Part shown: in pieces, positions 24,290 to 34,689 of the stretch
Position numbering within the stretch: the first letter of the stretch is position 1
Layout: the number at the start of each line of letters is the position of its first letter
Origin: Phanerodontia chrysosporium
Lineage: Eukaryota > Basidiomycota > Agaricomycetes > Polyporales > Phanerochaetaceae
Reading direction: 5' to 3'
Assembly (NCBI GenBank): GCA_001910725.1
Contig: MJGA01000008.1
Coordinates: 1,171,103 to 1,235,102, forward strand
Length of the DNA stretch: 64,000 nucleotides
The notes under the pieces: model-generated
Database searches by the model: none
The model's input: the letters and a program-made list of their open reading frames with translations, nothing else
Told to the model about the DNA's origin: nothing
Made by a program: the position numbers and the translations under genes

Positions 24290-24303
24290 CCGACGTCACG
24301 CGT
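24290..24303. promoter_or_regulatory. CRE-like GACGTCAC overlapping ACGCGT box
   Basis: The sequence ccgacgtcacgcgt carries a GACGTCA core (bZIP/CRE type) overlapping ACGCGT (MluI cell-cycle box type), about 185 bases upstream of the kinase ATG at 24486. Function is inferred from the motif only. Confidence 0.35.
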
Positions 24304-24368
24304 CGGCGGAAGCGGGTAGCGTCGCAAACGGCAGGGTCGACATCCAGATCGAGTACTGTGCCAGAACG

Positions 24369-24377
24369 CATAAAAGG
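24369..24377 (+). promoter_or_regulatory. TATA-like box of the 24486 kinase
   Basis: cataaaagg lies about 115 bases before the start codon, a plausible TATA position for a fungal gene. Confidence 0.5.
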
Positions 24378-24485
24378 CCAGCACGAAGGCATGGAAGACC
24401 CCACGAATCTTTAACTCCAACCACGAACTCTGGAAGTTCTACACACGCTCTACTCTACACACTTCGCTACTCTACACTCGCCAGA

Positions 24486-25934
24486 ATGGCTCCCAAGAAT
24501 GCAATTACGCACCTTGGTGACATGGCCTGCGCCATCGTCGACCGCGGTCGAGTACAACTGCTCGACTGCATCGGCGCTGGTAGCTTTGGGGCAGTCTACC
24601 GCGCGCGAGATCTCGTCGGGCGCACCTCCGACCTCATGGCCGTGAAGGTCATGACGCGGCAGGATCCGCTCTGGAGGATCTGCTGCCGCGAGCTTCAGTA
24701 TCTCCAACGCGTGCAGGGGCATCCGCGAATCGCACGTATGCACCGCTGGTGGAAGGACGACGACTTCGTGTACCTCGCGCTCGACTATTACCCTGGCGGT
24801 GATATGTGGCACGCGATCCACGAGAAGCGCCTCTTCTGGCGCCGCGGTGACCTGCTGAAGCGAGTCTTCGTGCAGCTCGTCGATGCCGTGGCCTGGTGCC
24901 ACAAACGAGGCGTCTTCCACCGCGACTTGAAGCCCGGGAACGTCCTTATCAGCGCCGACGGCCAGGACATCTGGCTGACGGACTTCGGGCTCGCGAGCTC
25001 GAAGGAAATTTCGGGAAGTTACCATGTGGGCACGCAGCAGTATCGCAGCCCAGGTAAGGACGTCGCCTTCATACTGAAATCCCTCACTGACCGCATGGAG
25101 GTAGAGTGCTCCAACATCTGGGGCGCGGATCGCCCGTACAGTCTTCGTCGGAACGACATTTGGGCCCTAGGAGTTATCCTTGTCAATATGCTCACTGGCG
25201 CAGTACCATGGGCGCATGCGACCGAAGGCAACGACTATTACCAGTCGTACCTTTGCTCGACCGAGTTTTTGCGCTACACCCTTCCGATATCAAAGGAAGC
25301 ATCCTATATCTGCCAGCGCATTTTCACAGAAAATGAGGACGATACAATTGACTTGGTGGAGCTTCGGGAGTTGGCTCTTGGGGTCGAAGAGTGGTGGATG
25401 AGCGAAGAGGAGATTGCGGAGAGTGACGAACACCTGAAGCGTGTAGCAAATGGTTATCGCCGCGTCGACCCACGCCCGTCCACGAGCTACGCGAGCAACT
25501 TTTCCTCCGTATCCAACGATGAGTCCAACTCGCTCGCGGACGACTCGGATGACTCCAACGAGCACTCCAACGGCATACGCTCTGCGTCGCTGCTTGCCGT
25601 CGAGGAAGGCCGCATGGAGAGGAAAACAGAGGAGTCGATGGTCGTCACGGTACCGCTCGACACCCCTCCACGCTCGACCTCCTCGTTGTCTGCGGCAGTC
25701 ACCTCGCAGACGCGGGTCGAGCCTGTCGTCGTCGATGCAGCGAAGCCAAAGGCATATGCGCTCAGAAGTCGAGACGCCAAGTCCTCGTCGTCCTACTACT
25801 CGACCCAGGACTCGTCTTATGCCGTCTCCGGCGTATCTTCTCCTCGGGATGGGGTGAAGAAGCTGAGCATGAGGTCGAGTGGCTTGGGTGTCCGTCGCCA
25901 TGTGAAGCGCATCTTTAGCACCGCCGCTGTCTAG
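24486..25934 (+). CDS. Ran1/Vhs1-like Ser/Thr protein kinase (paralogue 1)
   Basis: A complete kinase of about 465 residues after removing the intron 25054-25104. Gly loop GAGSFGAVY, catalytic Lys in MAVKV, catalytic loop FHRDLKPGNVLI, DFG in TDFGLAS, then GTQQYRSP|EC at the intron. The C-lobe has RRNDIWALGVILVNMLTGAVPW. The overall look is that of the Ran1/Sks1/Vhs1 group, fungal kinases that act in nutrient and meiotic control. The tail is Ser-rich (about 25480-25800) and ends GVRRHVKRIFSTAAV, a basic-hydrophobic end shared with paralogue 3. The intron is stop-free and a multiple of three. The frame is undamaged. Upstream are a TATA-like box and a CRE/MCB-like site. Confidence 0.88.
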   Translation: MAPKNAITHLGDMACAIVDRGRVQLLDCIGAGSFGAVYRARDLVGRTSDLMAVKVMTRQDPLWRICCRELQYLQRVQGHPRIARMHRWWKDDDFVYLALDYYPGGDMWHAIHEKRLFWRRGDLLKRVFVQLVDAVAWCHKRGVFHRDLKPGNVLISADGQDIWLTDFGLASSKEISGSYHVGTQQYRSPGKDVAFILKSLTDRMEVECSNIWGADRPYSLRRNDIWALGVILVNMLTGAVPWAHATEGNDYYQSYLCSTEFLRYTLPISKEASYICQRIFTENEDDTIDLVELRELALGVEEWWMSEEEIAESDEHLKRVANGYRRVDPRPSTSYASNFSSVSNDESNSLADDSDDSNEHSNGIRSASLLAVEEGRMERKTEESMVVTVPLDTPPRSTSSLSAAVTSQTRVEPVVVDAAKPKAYALRSRDAKSSSSYYSTQDSSYAVSGVSSPRDGVKKLSMRSSGLGVRRHVKRIFSTAAV

Positions 25935-26727
25935 TGCTCAGCGAGGAATTGAATTGAATAATATGAAGTGCCGCTGGTCGGCATATTTATACGTATACAT
26001 AACATTGTGTGCGGTTTCTCGTGAGGTTTTCTCTGCCCTGAGCGTGCGCAATGTGAGTTTGATCTTTGTGGGAAGAGCCTTCGGGCGCTTGGCACACTCC
26101 TCGGCACGTGCAAATCGGCACGCCACAATTGTTCGGCATACCAAATTTGGACGTCCACCTTTTCGACGCATACTACCGCTTGCCCTGCCGTTCTTCGTGG
26201 CTTCCTTGCGCTGCTCGTAGTCGTCCTGGTTTAATACTCCACAAGCGAATATAAAGACGCCCTGGGGTATGTGACAGGATTATATGATTGGCCGAATACC
26301 TTTCTGTGTTGACAGAAGGCCTCATCATACGTGAGGCCGGAATTCTAGCTTAGCTTACGCTCTCCAGTCTGAAACCTAACGCGGATGTCGACATTCAGCG
26401 ATCGACGCATTGCCACTATTGATCGCTTCCACATGCATTGAACCCTCGTTGATCACCTCAGTAACTCAGGTCCTTCATCCCGTCGATGTTTCCGAAGTCT
26501 GAAACAGCCCAGATTGCGACCCGCAAGTTGTTGCAACGATCTCACTGCAATTAGGTCTTCCGACTCCGCTGGACTGTAAACAAACCAAAGCAACAGAAGT
26601 ACATAAGGCTCAGGGCCTTCGCAAACGGGTGTTCATTTATCTTCTCTTTCATCACCCATCATCAAGTGCGCTGGTCACACTTGACATCCACTCGCTACCC
26701 TTCTCCCCCAATCTTTTCTTTCTCCAA
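25935..26727. other. Intergenic between kinase paralogues 1 and 2
   Basis: 793 bases with no supported gene. acataagg at 26601-26608, about 127 bases before the next start, is a weak TATA-like element. Confidence 0.5.
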
Positions 26728-27942
26728 ATGCCTAATATGTCTGCTCGACGCACCATGCCGACTTTACTGGCCGTGTTGTTCAAAACGGCCGGTACCAGCT
26801 CAAGAAGCTGCTGGGGTCGGGCACTTACGGTGTCGTGTACGGAGCCATCGACCTCTCCACACGTAACTCCCCCATCTCGTACTCGCCGAGGAAGCCGCGC
26901 CGGTATGCCATTAAGGTGCTCCGCAAGGACGCCTTGAGTTCCAGTGCTGCCCAGCGGGTGAGGCGGGAGGTCGCTGCTCATCGACGCATGTCGGACCACC
27001 CGAACGTCGTGTCCTGCACGACTCGTTCGAGGACAAGGAGTTCGTCTATGTCGTCCTGGACTATTGCCCTGGTGGCGATCTGTTCAGGAGCATCGTCGAT
27101 GAGAAGCGGTTTTTCAAGAAGGACGCGATGGTGAAGTTGGTGTTTCTCCAGATCTTGGATGCGGTAGAGGCGTGCCACTCGCGCGGCATCTACCATCGGG
27201 ACTTGAAGCCCGAAAACATCCTCACTAATGAGGATGGCACGAAGATCTTTTTGAGTGACTTTGGCCTTGCTTCGGGCAGCAAAGTCGGTGTCACGTTTGG
27301 TTGTGGTAGCTCCTATTATATGAGTCCAGGTGAGTATCTCACCTCTTGTTGCAATCTGGGCTGGTGCTGATTATCAATATCATTTCAGAATGTATCGGTA
27401 AAGAGGTCGGTTTCATGCCTTATTCCAATGCGGCTAGCGACGTCTGGGCACTTGGCGTAGTACTCGTGAACATGATCAGCAACCGGACGCCATGGACGAA
27501 GGCGGTGTCGTCCGACGATTGCTTCCTCGACTTCATGATGCACGAGACCTACCTCCGAGAGATGCTCCCCATCTCGGAGGGAGCGAACGCGCTCTTCCGG
27601 CGCGTCTTCGCGTACGACCCGAGCAGCGCCTGACGCTCTCCGAGCTGCGCGAGGCGGTCGTCGAGCTCGACACGTTCTTCATGACGGACGACGAGCTCGC
27701 GGGGCGAACGACGCTATCCGGGCGGCGGCCGCGCACTGCGGCTACCGCGTGCCCCCGAAGGTCGTGGCCAGGCCCAGGCGACCAGTCCCCGTGTCGCCCC
27801 GCCTGCGACCCCGCGCACGCCTGCGATGGTTACGGGTCCGACCCCCGCACCAGAGCAGACAAGCGTGCGCCCGTTCGAGGGCGGCGACCTTTCGGAGGCA
27901 AGCATGGCTAGCGGCGCGAGCATCGACAGTGCGGGCCTGTGA
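26728..27942 (+). CDS. Ran1/Vhs1-like Ser/Thr protein kinase (paralogue 2), frame interrupted
   Basis: Start MPNMSARRTMP; then the kinase domain GSGTYGVVYGAIDLS, Lys in YAIKVLRKD, YVVLDYCPGGDLF, YHRDLKPENILT, SDFGLAS, FGCGSSYYMSP|ECIGKE and ASDVWALGVVLVNM. An intron at 27330-27388 sits at the same activation-segment codon as in the other four paralogues. The reading frame slips four times (near 26750, 27015, 27620 and 27710 or just beyond), each time restored by one base, usually in a C or G run. After the last correction the tail runs TPAMVTGPTPAPEQTSVRP to SIDSAGL and stops at 27942. All catalytic motifs are intact, so I favour sequence error over a pseudogene, but decay is possible. Confidence 0.75.
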
Positions 27943-28330
27943 CGCCTAACGATAGTGCACAGTACCTCGCTGTCCAGATTGGCGGGCTGGATATATCACT
28001 CTCGACCTCGGGCAGCTCGTTTTGGAGGAGAGCTATCGAGAAGGTTACGCCTCGTAGCTTTAGAATCAGTGCTGGTAACAAGGTGTTGGTGTAATTCATC
28101 GGTCTTAAATTGCATTATCTTGAAATGCACATTATGCGTGCTCGTGAAATGTTTCTTGCATAAACATACAGTGGTGAGTAGAAGCGTGATAGATCATATA
28201 TATACAGTGTTCGAGGGCGGGTATCGCGAGAGTCCATGGAAAGGGATGCTCCGATATTGCTATAGGGAGATTAGGCTTGTGGGATTTTGTGAGCGAGACA
28301 ATAGCGAGTAGATGATTGTACGTGGGTTTG
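27943..28330. other. Convergent intergenic spacer, nothing recognised
   Basis: 388 bases between the ends of kinase paralogue 2 (+) and the IKS1-like gene (-). It is relatively AT-rich and likely holds both 3' untranslated regions. Confidence 0.5.
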
Positions 28331-30999
28331 TTAATGGAACCAATATGCGAGACGGAGGAGGGCTATATGAGCTGCTCCCAGTATGACAGACATAGTGAGG
28401 CGTTCCGTCCATGTATCCGTGAACGCAAGTACCATGGCGCAGGTGACGATATCGTGATTGGCATACCGATCGCTGTATAGCGGGGACAGCGAGCGCACCT
28501 GAGAGGTGGCCATGTCAAGGATGCACTCAGAAAACATCAAATTTACGTACCTTCCAGACCAACAGCAGCGACTTGATGGTCCGCTTCACTGCAACCCACG
28601 CAGTTCTCCTTGTCAACCGGTATTCCTGATTCCACAAACGGAGTTTGAGGTATTCGAACTCTTGCCGACGTCCGTGCTCAGGCTGCTCTGACGGCGCGGG
28701 CAGGCCAAGGATGGGCTCCTTGTCCGCTTCACCGGCGCCCGACTGCTCATGACCAGCGTCGGATTCGGTCCAAAGCGGGAGCTCAGTCGGCGTGGCGTCG
28801 CGCGGGCCACTTGGACGGCCGCGCTCGTCGAAGCTGGCCCGACGTGATGCGCGGACTAAAGAATGCTGTTGCGGTGTCCGTGGCTTTGACCCGACGGGCA
28901 AAGGATCAAGCTGTAATACCAGGTCTAAGCATGAAGAGATGCATGGTTCGAATTGAGGGCACACACCTTGCCTTCCTGAGAGCGCTCAAGACGCGCTCCG
29001 ACGATGGGCGGGCTGCCGGATTGACGTGTAACAGACTCTCTAAAAGCACCAGGAATGCGACGGGTAGACGACGGGACGCGAATACAGATGCCAACGATGT
29101 AGATGACTTGAATCTACCAGCGAGATGAGTCTCAAGTGCCGTTGCAACGATTTGTCGGACGTACCCAGGGTATTGCATAACCTCTTTCTCGAGCAACTCC
29201 ATTGCTTCTCTCTGGTCATACCGCGAGTTCATCTTCTCCGGGCTGTCCGAAGCATGCTGGTACGGCAGACGGAAGAAGAGCAGCTTATGCAAAATCATGC
29301 CGAGCGACCACATGTCAGCCTTCGAATCAACTTGGACCAACACGCCTGTAGAAGTTGGCAGAGACTCAGGGGACGCATACTCGAGGCTGATGGATAAATG
29401 TAAAGCTCAGTCCTGGTACAGTTTTAGCTTTACGCACGTTCCAGTATTGCCCGAGCGAGGCCTAGAGTTGAGCATGTCTTGGGAAGTACCAAAGTCTGAT
29501 AGCATAGCCCTGGGTCTGTTGAGGTAACTTTAGCTGACTGCCGGCATGATGGGTTCTCGAACGTACATGAGCCGGCCCTCATCCCAAGTCAATAGAACAT
29601 TCCCAGGCTTGAGATCCAGGTGCAAGATAGACTTGTCGTGCTAGAAAGGTGCTTGGGTTAACAGAAGGTGCAACAGCTAAAGCTTAGCTACGCACCAGGA
29701 ATGCCAGGCCTTCCACAACGTCCTTGAACAAGCTTTTAACCTCCTCCGCACTCAATAAGTGGACCGCCTTCCAATCAGTTTGTGGTTGGCCATTGCTCTC
29801 TCGGTTCATTTCTCGTCGGAGTCTCTCGCGCTCTTCTGGCGTCGCCCTCTGCATAGCTCGAAACGCACGAATCTAGCACTTCGAGAGAGAGGGCTAGATG
29901 TAGCTGAACCTTCTGACGTGCCAGATGCGGGAGCGGATACAGCATGAAGATGTGCAATACGACCAGGCGATGAACGGCCAAGCCGAACATCGATAAAGTC
30001 GTCTAAACTTCCCCCTTCCGCCCATTGCATCAACATACTGTGATATCGTGAGATATTGTGCACGGCGGGATGTGTTGTGCACGTACTGTAATGTGGGGAC
30101 TCTCGGACCGAAGATGAGAATTGCGAGTTCTCAAGCCAGGCGTGGTGATATTGAATGATGTTTGGATGGTGCAGCTTTTCCAAGAGCCGAACCTGAAGGG
30201 ACTGTTGTTAAGGACAAGTGGAAGCGTAGGATACTCTCCAACTTGCCTCGCGAAGTATGTTGAGTAGATAGGAATGCGACTGGCCTACTGCTATCTTCTT
30301 CACGGCGAAGTGGCCTGAATACACGAGTCTCAGCCTTGAAGTAACGATGCACATGCTGCATACTAACCGAGTGGGTTTCCGTCAAGGACATGCTAACGCA
30401 GGAAGTACTTCAGCGACTGAATGTATGCATACGGATGCAACTCACCTGACACAGATACACACTGCCATTTGCGCCCATACCCAGGCGACATTCCTCCTGG
30501 AAGAAGGTTTTGAAGTACCCCTCCGCCATGTTGTCGGCTCTAAACGACGGGGCTTCTGCTGAGCCATTCGCGCTCTCAGGAGAGGGACTGGGAGAGGGTG
30601 TGCGGCTGCGAGAGGGTGTGGCAGATCTGCCGCGAGTCGGGGTAGGTGGTACGGATCCGTCTCATTCGCTATCTGGAGCAGCTGGAAGTAGTTTGGCACC
30701 CGAGAGCGAGGGTGGTCCTCGACGTCCTCATCCACTAGCTCGAGCTCAGCTTCTTCCTCTGAGGAATCATCGGCATAGAATGCGCGGTGGCAGTACGGGC
30801 ATCGACCGTCTTGAGTGCGCTTAATGATTCCGTGGGGTGTCGGCGAGCGGTGATGTCGCTGAATGGAAAGCGCGTGCGATGTCGGATTATAGAGAACGAC
30901 TTGGTTGGACGCGTGCAGGATGGTCCGCCATTCCGCGCCGAGAGGAGCCAGAGCAAACAGCGAGCGATCCGGAGATTGCGGTGTGTCCTCTTCAGCCAT
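28331..30999 (-). CDS. IKS1-like protein kinase
   Basis: A kinase resembling yeast Iks1. Start MAEEDTPQSPDRSLF; an N-terminal non-kinase region carries VVLYNPTSHALSIQ and the zinc-ribbon-like DGRCPYCHRAFY. A Ser/Pro stretch (SRSRTPSPSPSP) leads to the kinase domain: GMGANGSVYLC, FAVKKIAVGQS, LEKLHHPNIIQYHHAWLE, QWAEGGSLDDFI, ILHLDLKPGNVLL, LSDFG, TLEYASPE and SKADMWSLGMILHKLLF. A kinase insert lies between the N- and C-lobes (about 29800-29960). The catalytic loop is HLD rather than HRD. The end has a hydrophobic C-terminal segment (RLTMSVILGAAHIALLRLAY) that could be a membrane anchor; stop at 28331. Eight or so short introns. One frame slip near 30655. Cellular role of the family is poorly known. 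Confidence 0.85.
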
Positions 31000-31591
31000 T
31001 GGCGAGACCTCGAAAGCCGGGGGTTAGACGGCGACGAGACTGCGTTCGAGGACGACGACGAGCAAAGGGGAGAGCTGGTGAGAGATCGAGGGCTCTAGAG
31101 CCGCCACAGGTCCGAGACGCCCACATGCACCCACAACGTGGCCCCGTAAGCGCGCTTTGATCGACGCTGGAGAGAACAAGAGTGCCCTCTCTCATCGCTG
31201 TTGCTCATAACGTTCATGCAGTCTGCCATTGTCTTCGTACCTCTGGGCCGATCTTTCTATGCCGTCTACCGACCCGATCTAGGATTCTCTGTCTAATAGC
31301 CACCACGAGGTGCGATACCGATCATTCGTGGTGACTACCCAGAGCCTCACTAGGACTCGTAACTCCGCCGCCTGCTACATTCTCACGTCTAAGACCCTGA
31401 CATTCCCCAAGTAACCTAGAGTACGCCTCCGGAGTTAGAGTCTCGAGGTTGCGCTAGTGTCCCCAACTTTCCTCCGTGGTAAGTCTGTTATAGCATGTTT
31501 CCTGATATGTGGGATCAACGATCTGCGAAGCTGTGGCGAGAGCCGTACCGCTGCCTTCCCGCTGGTGTGACCTTTACACACATCATCGACA
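31000..31591. promoter_or_regulatory. Divergent promoter, IKS1-like / LW-E repeat gene
   Basis: 592 bases between outward-facing starts; no clear TATA or factor site. Confidence 0.4.
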
Positions 31592-34318
31592 ATGTCTGGC
31601 CGTCGCAACAGGACGAGGTCATCCGTTAACCCTCCAGCAAAGGCTGGTCAGTCCTCCAAACAGCCCCAGGCACCCCCAGCGGCGATACCGACAGCGCCAG
31701 CGCCAGGAAAGCCCGCACCCGCGGCCGTCTCGCAAAAAGCCACGCCTCCCCCTGCTCCGAAAGAGACACCATCCGCGAGGGTTCGGAAAGAATGGAAGTT
31801 ATTCGAAGGCTGGCTGAAAGCTCGTCGTGCGGAGCGGGACAAACAGATTAGTGACAAACTCAAGGAGGTCATGCCGGCGAAGAAACAAAATAAAAACAAG
31901 TGGACGAAGCAGTCCCCAGCAAGTGACGCAATGGATATGGGTGCCTTCGAAGACAAGCTAAACGCGGACTTGGCCGAAGCAGCGCGAGCGGAGTGGTTGA
32001 GGAGGATGGAGGTGGCGGGGCTGAATGAAGAAGATTGGACGGACATCACGGAGGAGGAGATGAAGGCTGTAGAAGCTGCCTTTATCCCTCAAGAGCGCGG
32101 CAGTCGGATAGCCGAAGAAGCTCAGACACCTCCCCCGCAGCCGGCCTCGCAACCTGCAGAGGCTAAGCCCGCTGTTACGACTCAGACGGGGACGAAAGCC
32201 GGACCGAGCCCATATGCTGCGCGAGTCGAAGAGGAGTCTACTATCCCTGGTGCCTGGAGCGCCCCTTCACCACCTCCTGTCCCTGAGCAAGGCGTTATGG
32301 GTCGTAACCGACCTTATACACCTATGGCCCAGCTAGCTCAACAGACGGTGAGCATTGCTGTGATTATTCCGGTATGTGCAAATGCTGAAGGCGGTGCAGA
32401 TGGGTCGCGTAGCGACGAAGGATCAGGCCAAGGCTGATACCTCACCTTCAGAGAGTCTGTGGGAGGCGCAAATGAGGAAGAAGATGCAAGCGAGCAGTAC
32501 TCAGTCATCGGAAAGCTTGGGCGAACAGCAGACTTCTGGCACGAGAGCGAAATCGAACGAGATTGTTACTGGCGGTAACAAGCTGCCTAGCCCAGAAATG
32601 CTCTGGGAGATGCATATGCGGAAAGCGACACCAAAGCCTTCACCAGCATCGACCTCCGAACTTGAGTCAGACAGCCTGTGGGACAGGGCCTTCGGGCAAA
32701 AGGCAGCTACTCCAGCTCCCCAACTGCAGCCTCAGCACGAATATGAAAACTTGTGGGACCTTCACACCTCCCAGGCCAACGATATTGATCCGCATGACTG
32801 GACCCCACCTGCCCCTAGCAAGACTCCTGCATTCTCCCCGCCTCCCGCCAAAAATGCGCCTCCTTCAAGAGCACCGGTACCCTCGAAGTCCGGAGCATCT
32901 GCCAAAACTGTCCCCGGGAAGTCACCCCTGTCTAGCAGCTGGGAGATGAGCGTAGAGCTCGAATCGCCCTCGCTCAACAGCTCCGCTGTTGATTTTCCTA
33001 CTCCTGCATCGTCCACCTACACTGGCGCCTACGGCTACATTAGTCCCGTGTTCCTCGAGATGGAAGACGAGACGTTCCCGCGTATACCAGACCCGCTCCC
33101 AGAAGCCACTGTAGAGGAGTCCATCTTCAGGTTTCACAGCGCCGCGGCAGAGGCTGAGATCGAGCTCCGTCGTCAGTTGGTCTCCGGCGTGCTCGACGAT
33201 GCGGCTCTCGAGCAGTTGCTGACCAGCCACATGAGCGCCATGGAGATGCACGCGCGGAACACAGTCGAGGAGTGGAAGATGGCACGTGCTGCAGAAGAGC
33301 AGAGACAGCGTGCAGAGGAGGAGCAGAAGCGCAGGCTCGCGGAAGCGAGAAGGCAAGGACTTGGGCGGAAAGGTGGGCTGTGGCGGAGCGCGCCTGTTTC
33401 GGAGGCACCCGTTCGCGCCGCGTCCCCTGCGCTCCAGGCGAAGAAACCCCAGCAGACCAAGAACCGCCAGGCCCGTCTCCTCGAAGAGTCGTTCGGCGCC
33501 AGACCCGCGACGCCCGCACATCTTGCACAGGCGAAACAGGCTGAGGACGCCGGGCTCAGCCTGTGGGAAATGCAGATGGCCAAAAAGGCTGCCGCGGATG
33601 AAGGACGTCCGATGCCGTCCCTCGCGGGCATCGCACCCCAGGCGCAGGTACCGCCACCCGTGCAGCAGTCCCCACCCTCGCCGTCTCCGTGGGCGCAGCT
33701 CGCTAAGCCTCCTGCCCACCGCAATCCGTTCCTGCAACAGCAGCCCGCGCCGCCTGCTGCTCCTGAGCCGTCGCTCTCGCCGTGGGAAGCCATGCTAGCG
33801 AAGACGAAGCAGCAGGCGCCGTCCCAAGCTCACCATGCGTGGGACGAAGACAATACGGACGACTCCGACGAGGGCGCGCCGTCCTGGAGCCAGATGTTCA
33901 GCAGTGCGCGTGGCGGCGCAGCCACCATGTGGGGCATGGCGTCATCTGCCCTTGGCGGAGGCGAACGACCGCACACACCGGCGCAGGCCCGGCTCCCCCA
34001 CGGCCGTCTGCGCCTGCGCCCCCCGTACCCGCAGCGCCAGAAGCGCCGTGGGCGACGAACGGGCTGTTTACACGGAGCGGGAGCAACGGTCCCACTACTC
34101 CCGAGGACCCGCGGTTCGCGACTTGGCGGCCGCCGAAGATCGTCGACCCTGACGAGCATGAGGACCCAGCGAAGAAGATGCAGGACCTTGCGCTCCAAAA
34201 CTTGTTCCAAAGCGCGGACGATGCTGATGATACAGACCTGATCAGCGCGATGTCCATGTATTCCAAGGCGACGCAGAGTGCGGCGCGCAAGAAAGCGACC
34301 CCTTTTGCGAAGAGATAG
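31592..34318 (+). CDS. Proline-rich protein with repeated LW-E/Q motifs
   Basis: About 880 residues, family not recognised. Start MSGRRNRTRSSVNPP. The N-terminal part has a charged helix (VRKEWKLFEGWLKARRAERD, about 31785). After an intron (about 32348-32399) a short motif recurs in Pro/Ser-rich linkers: SLWEAQMRKK (32455), MLWEMHMRKA (32599), SLWDRAFGQK (32671), NLWDLHTSQ (32749), SSWEMSVE (32935), SLWEMQMAKK (33560), SPWAQLAK (33686) and SPWEAMLAKT (33778). Between them is a coiled-coil stretch (EEQRQRAEEEQKRRLAEARR). The C-terminus is DPRFATWRPPKIVDP, then TPFAKR. A one-base slip near 33990 (in ggcccggc) joins the last part. The repeats look like short linear binding motifs; function unknown. 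Confidence 0.75.
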
Positions 34319-34689
34319 GTGAGTGCCCTCTCTATCTCAATAAACCCCCGCGACTAACGGGTAACAGATACCTGATACCAGTTATTCGATACCTTTTGCT
34401 CTGCTTGTCGAACGTTGAACCTGGAAATTTGGAGCCTGTTTTCTGTTTTGTTATTTCTAAGTTCTTGTTGCTCTGCTGAGTTCTCCATTGCTGCGCTATC
34501 TGTAATTGCCTCGTTGTAGAGTAGTTCGTCCTTGGTTGACTGTCTTCTTGTGCACGATCAGGATAATGTGTAATGTACGTAACGTGGATTCATCTCCACG
34601 CAAACCCAACAGATCATGACAGGTATATGGACAGAAGAGATACTACATGAAGACGTATACACTCATAAACAGAACATCATTAGACTCAA
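34319..34689. other. Convergent spacer, nothing recognised
   Basis: 371 bases, AT-richer than its surroundings, between two converging genes; probably 3' untranslated sequence of both. Confidence 0.5.

Larger units (their letters stand above)
23955..24485. promoter_or_regulatory. Upstream region of the first Ran1-like kinase
   Basis: 531 bases between the SMYD stop and the kinase start. The section 24236-24303 is rich in TGACG/CGTCA words and ends in an ACGCGT box. A TATA-like element is at 24369. Confidence 0.45.

Noticed and set aside
26728..27942. Calling kinase paralogue 2 a pseudogene
   Set aside because: All catalytic motifs remain and each frame break is a one-base change of the kind seen in essential genes of the same window; sequence error is at least as likely.
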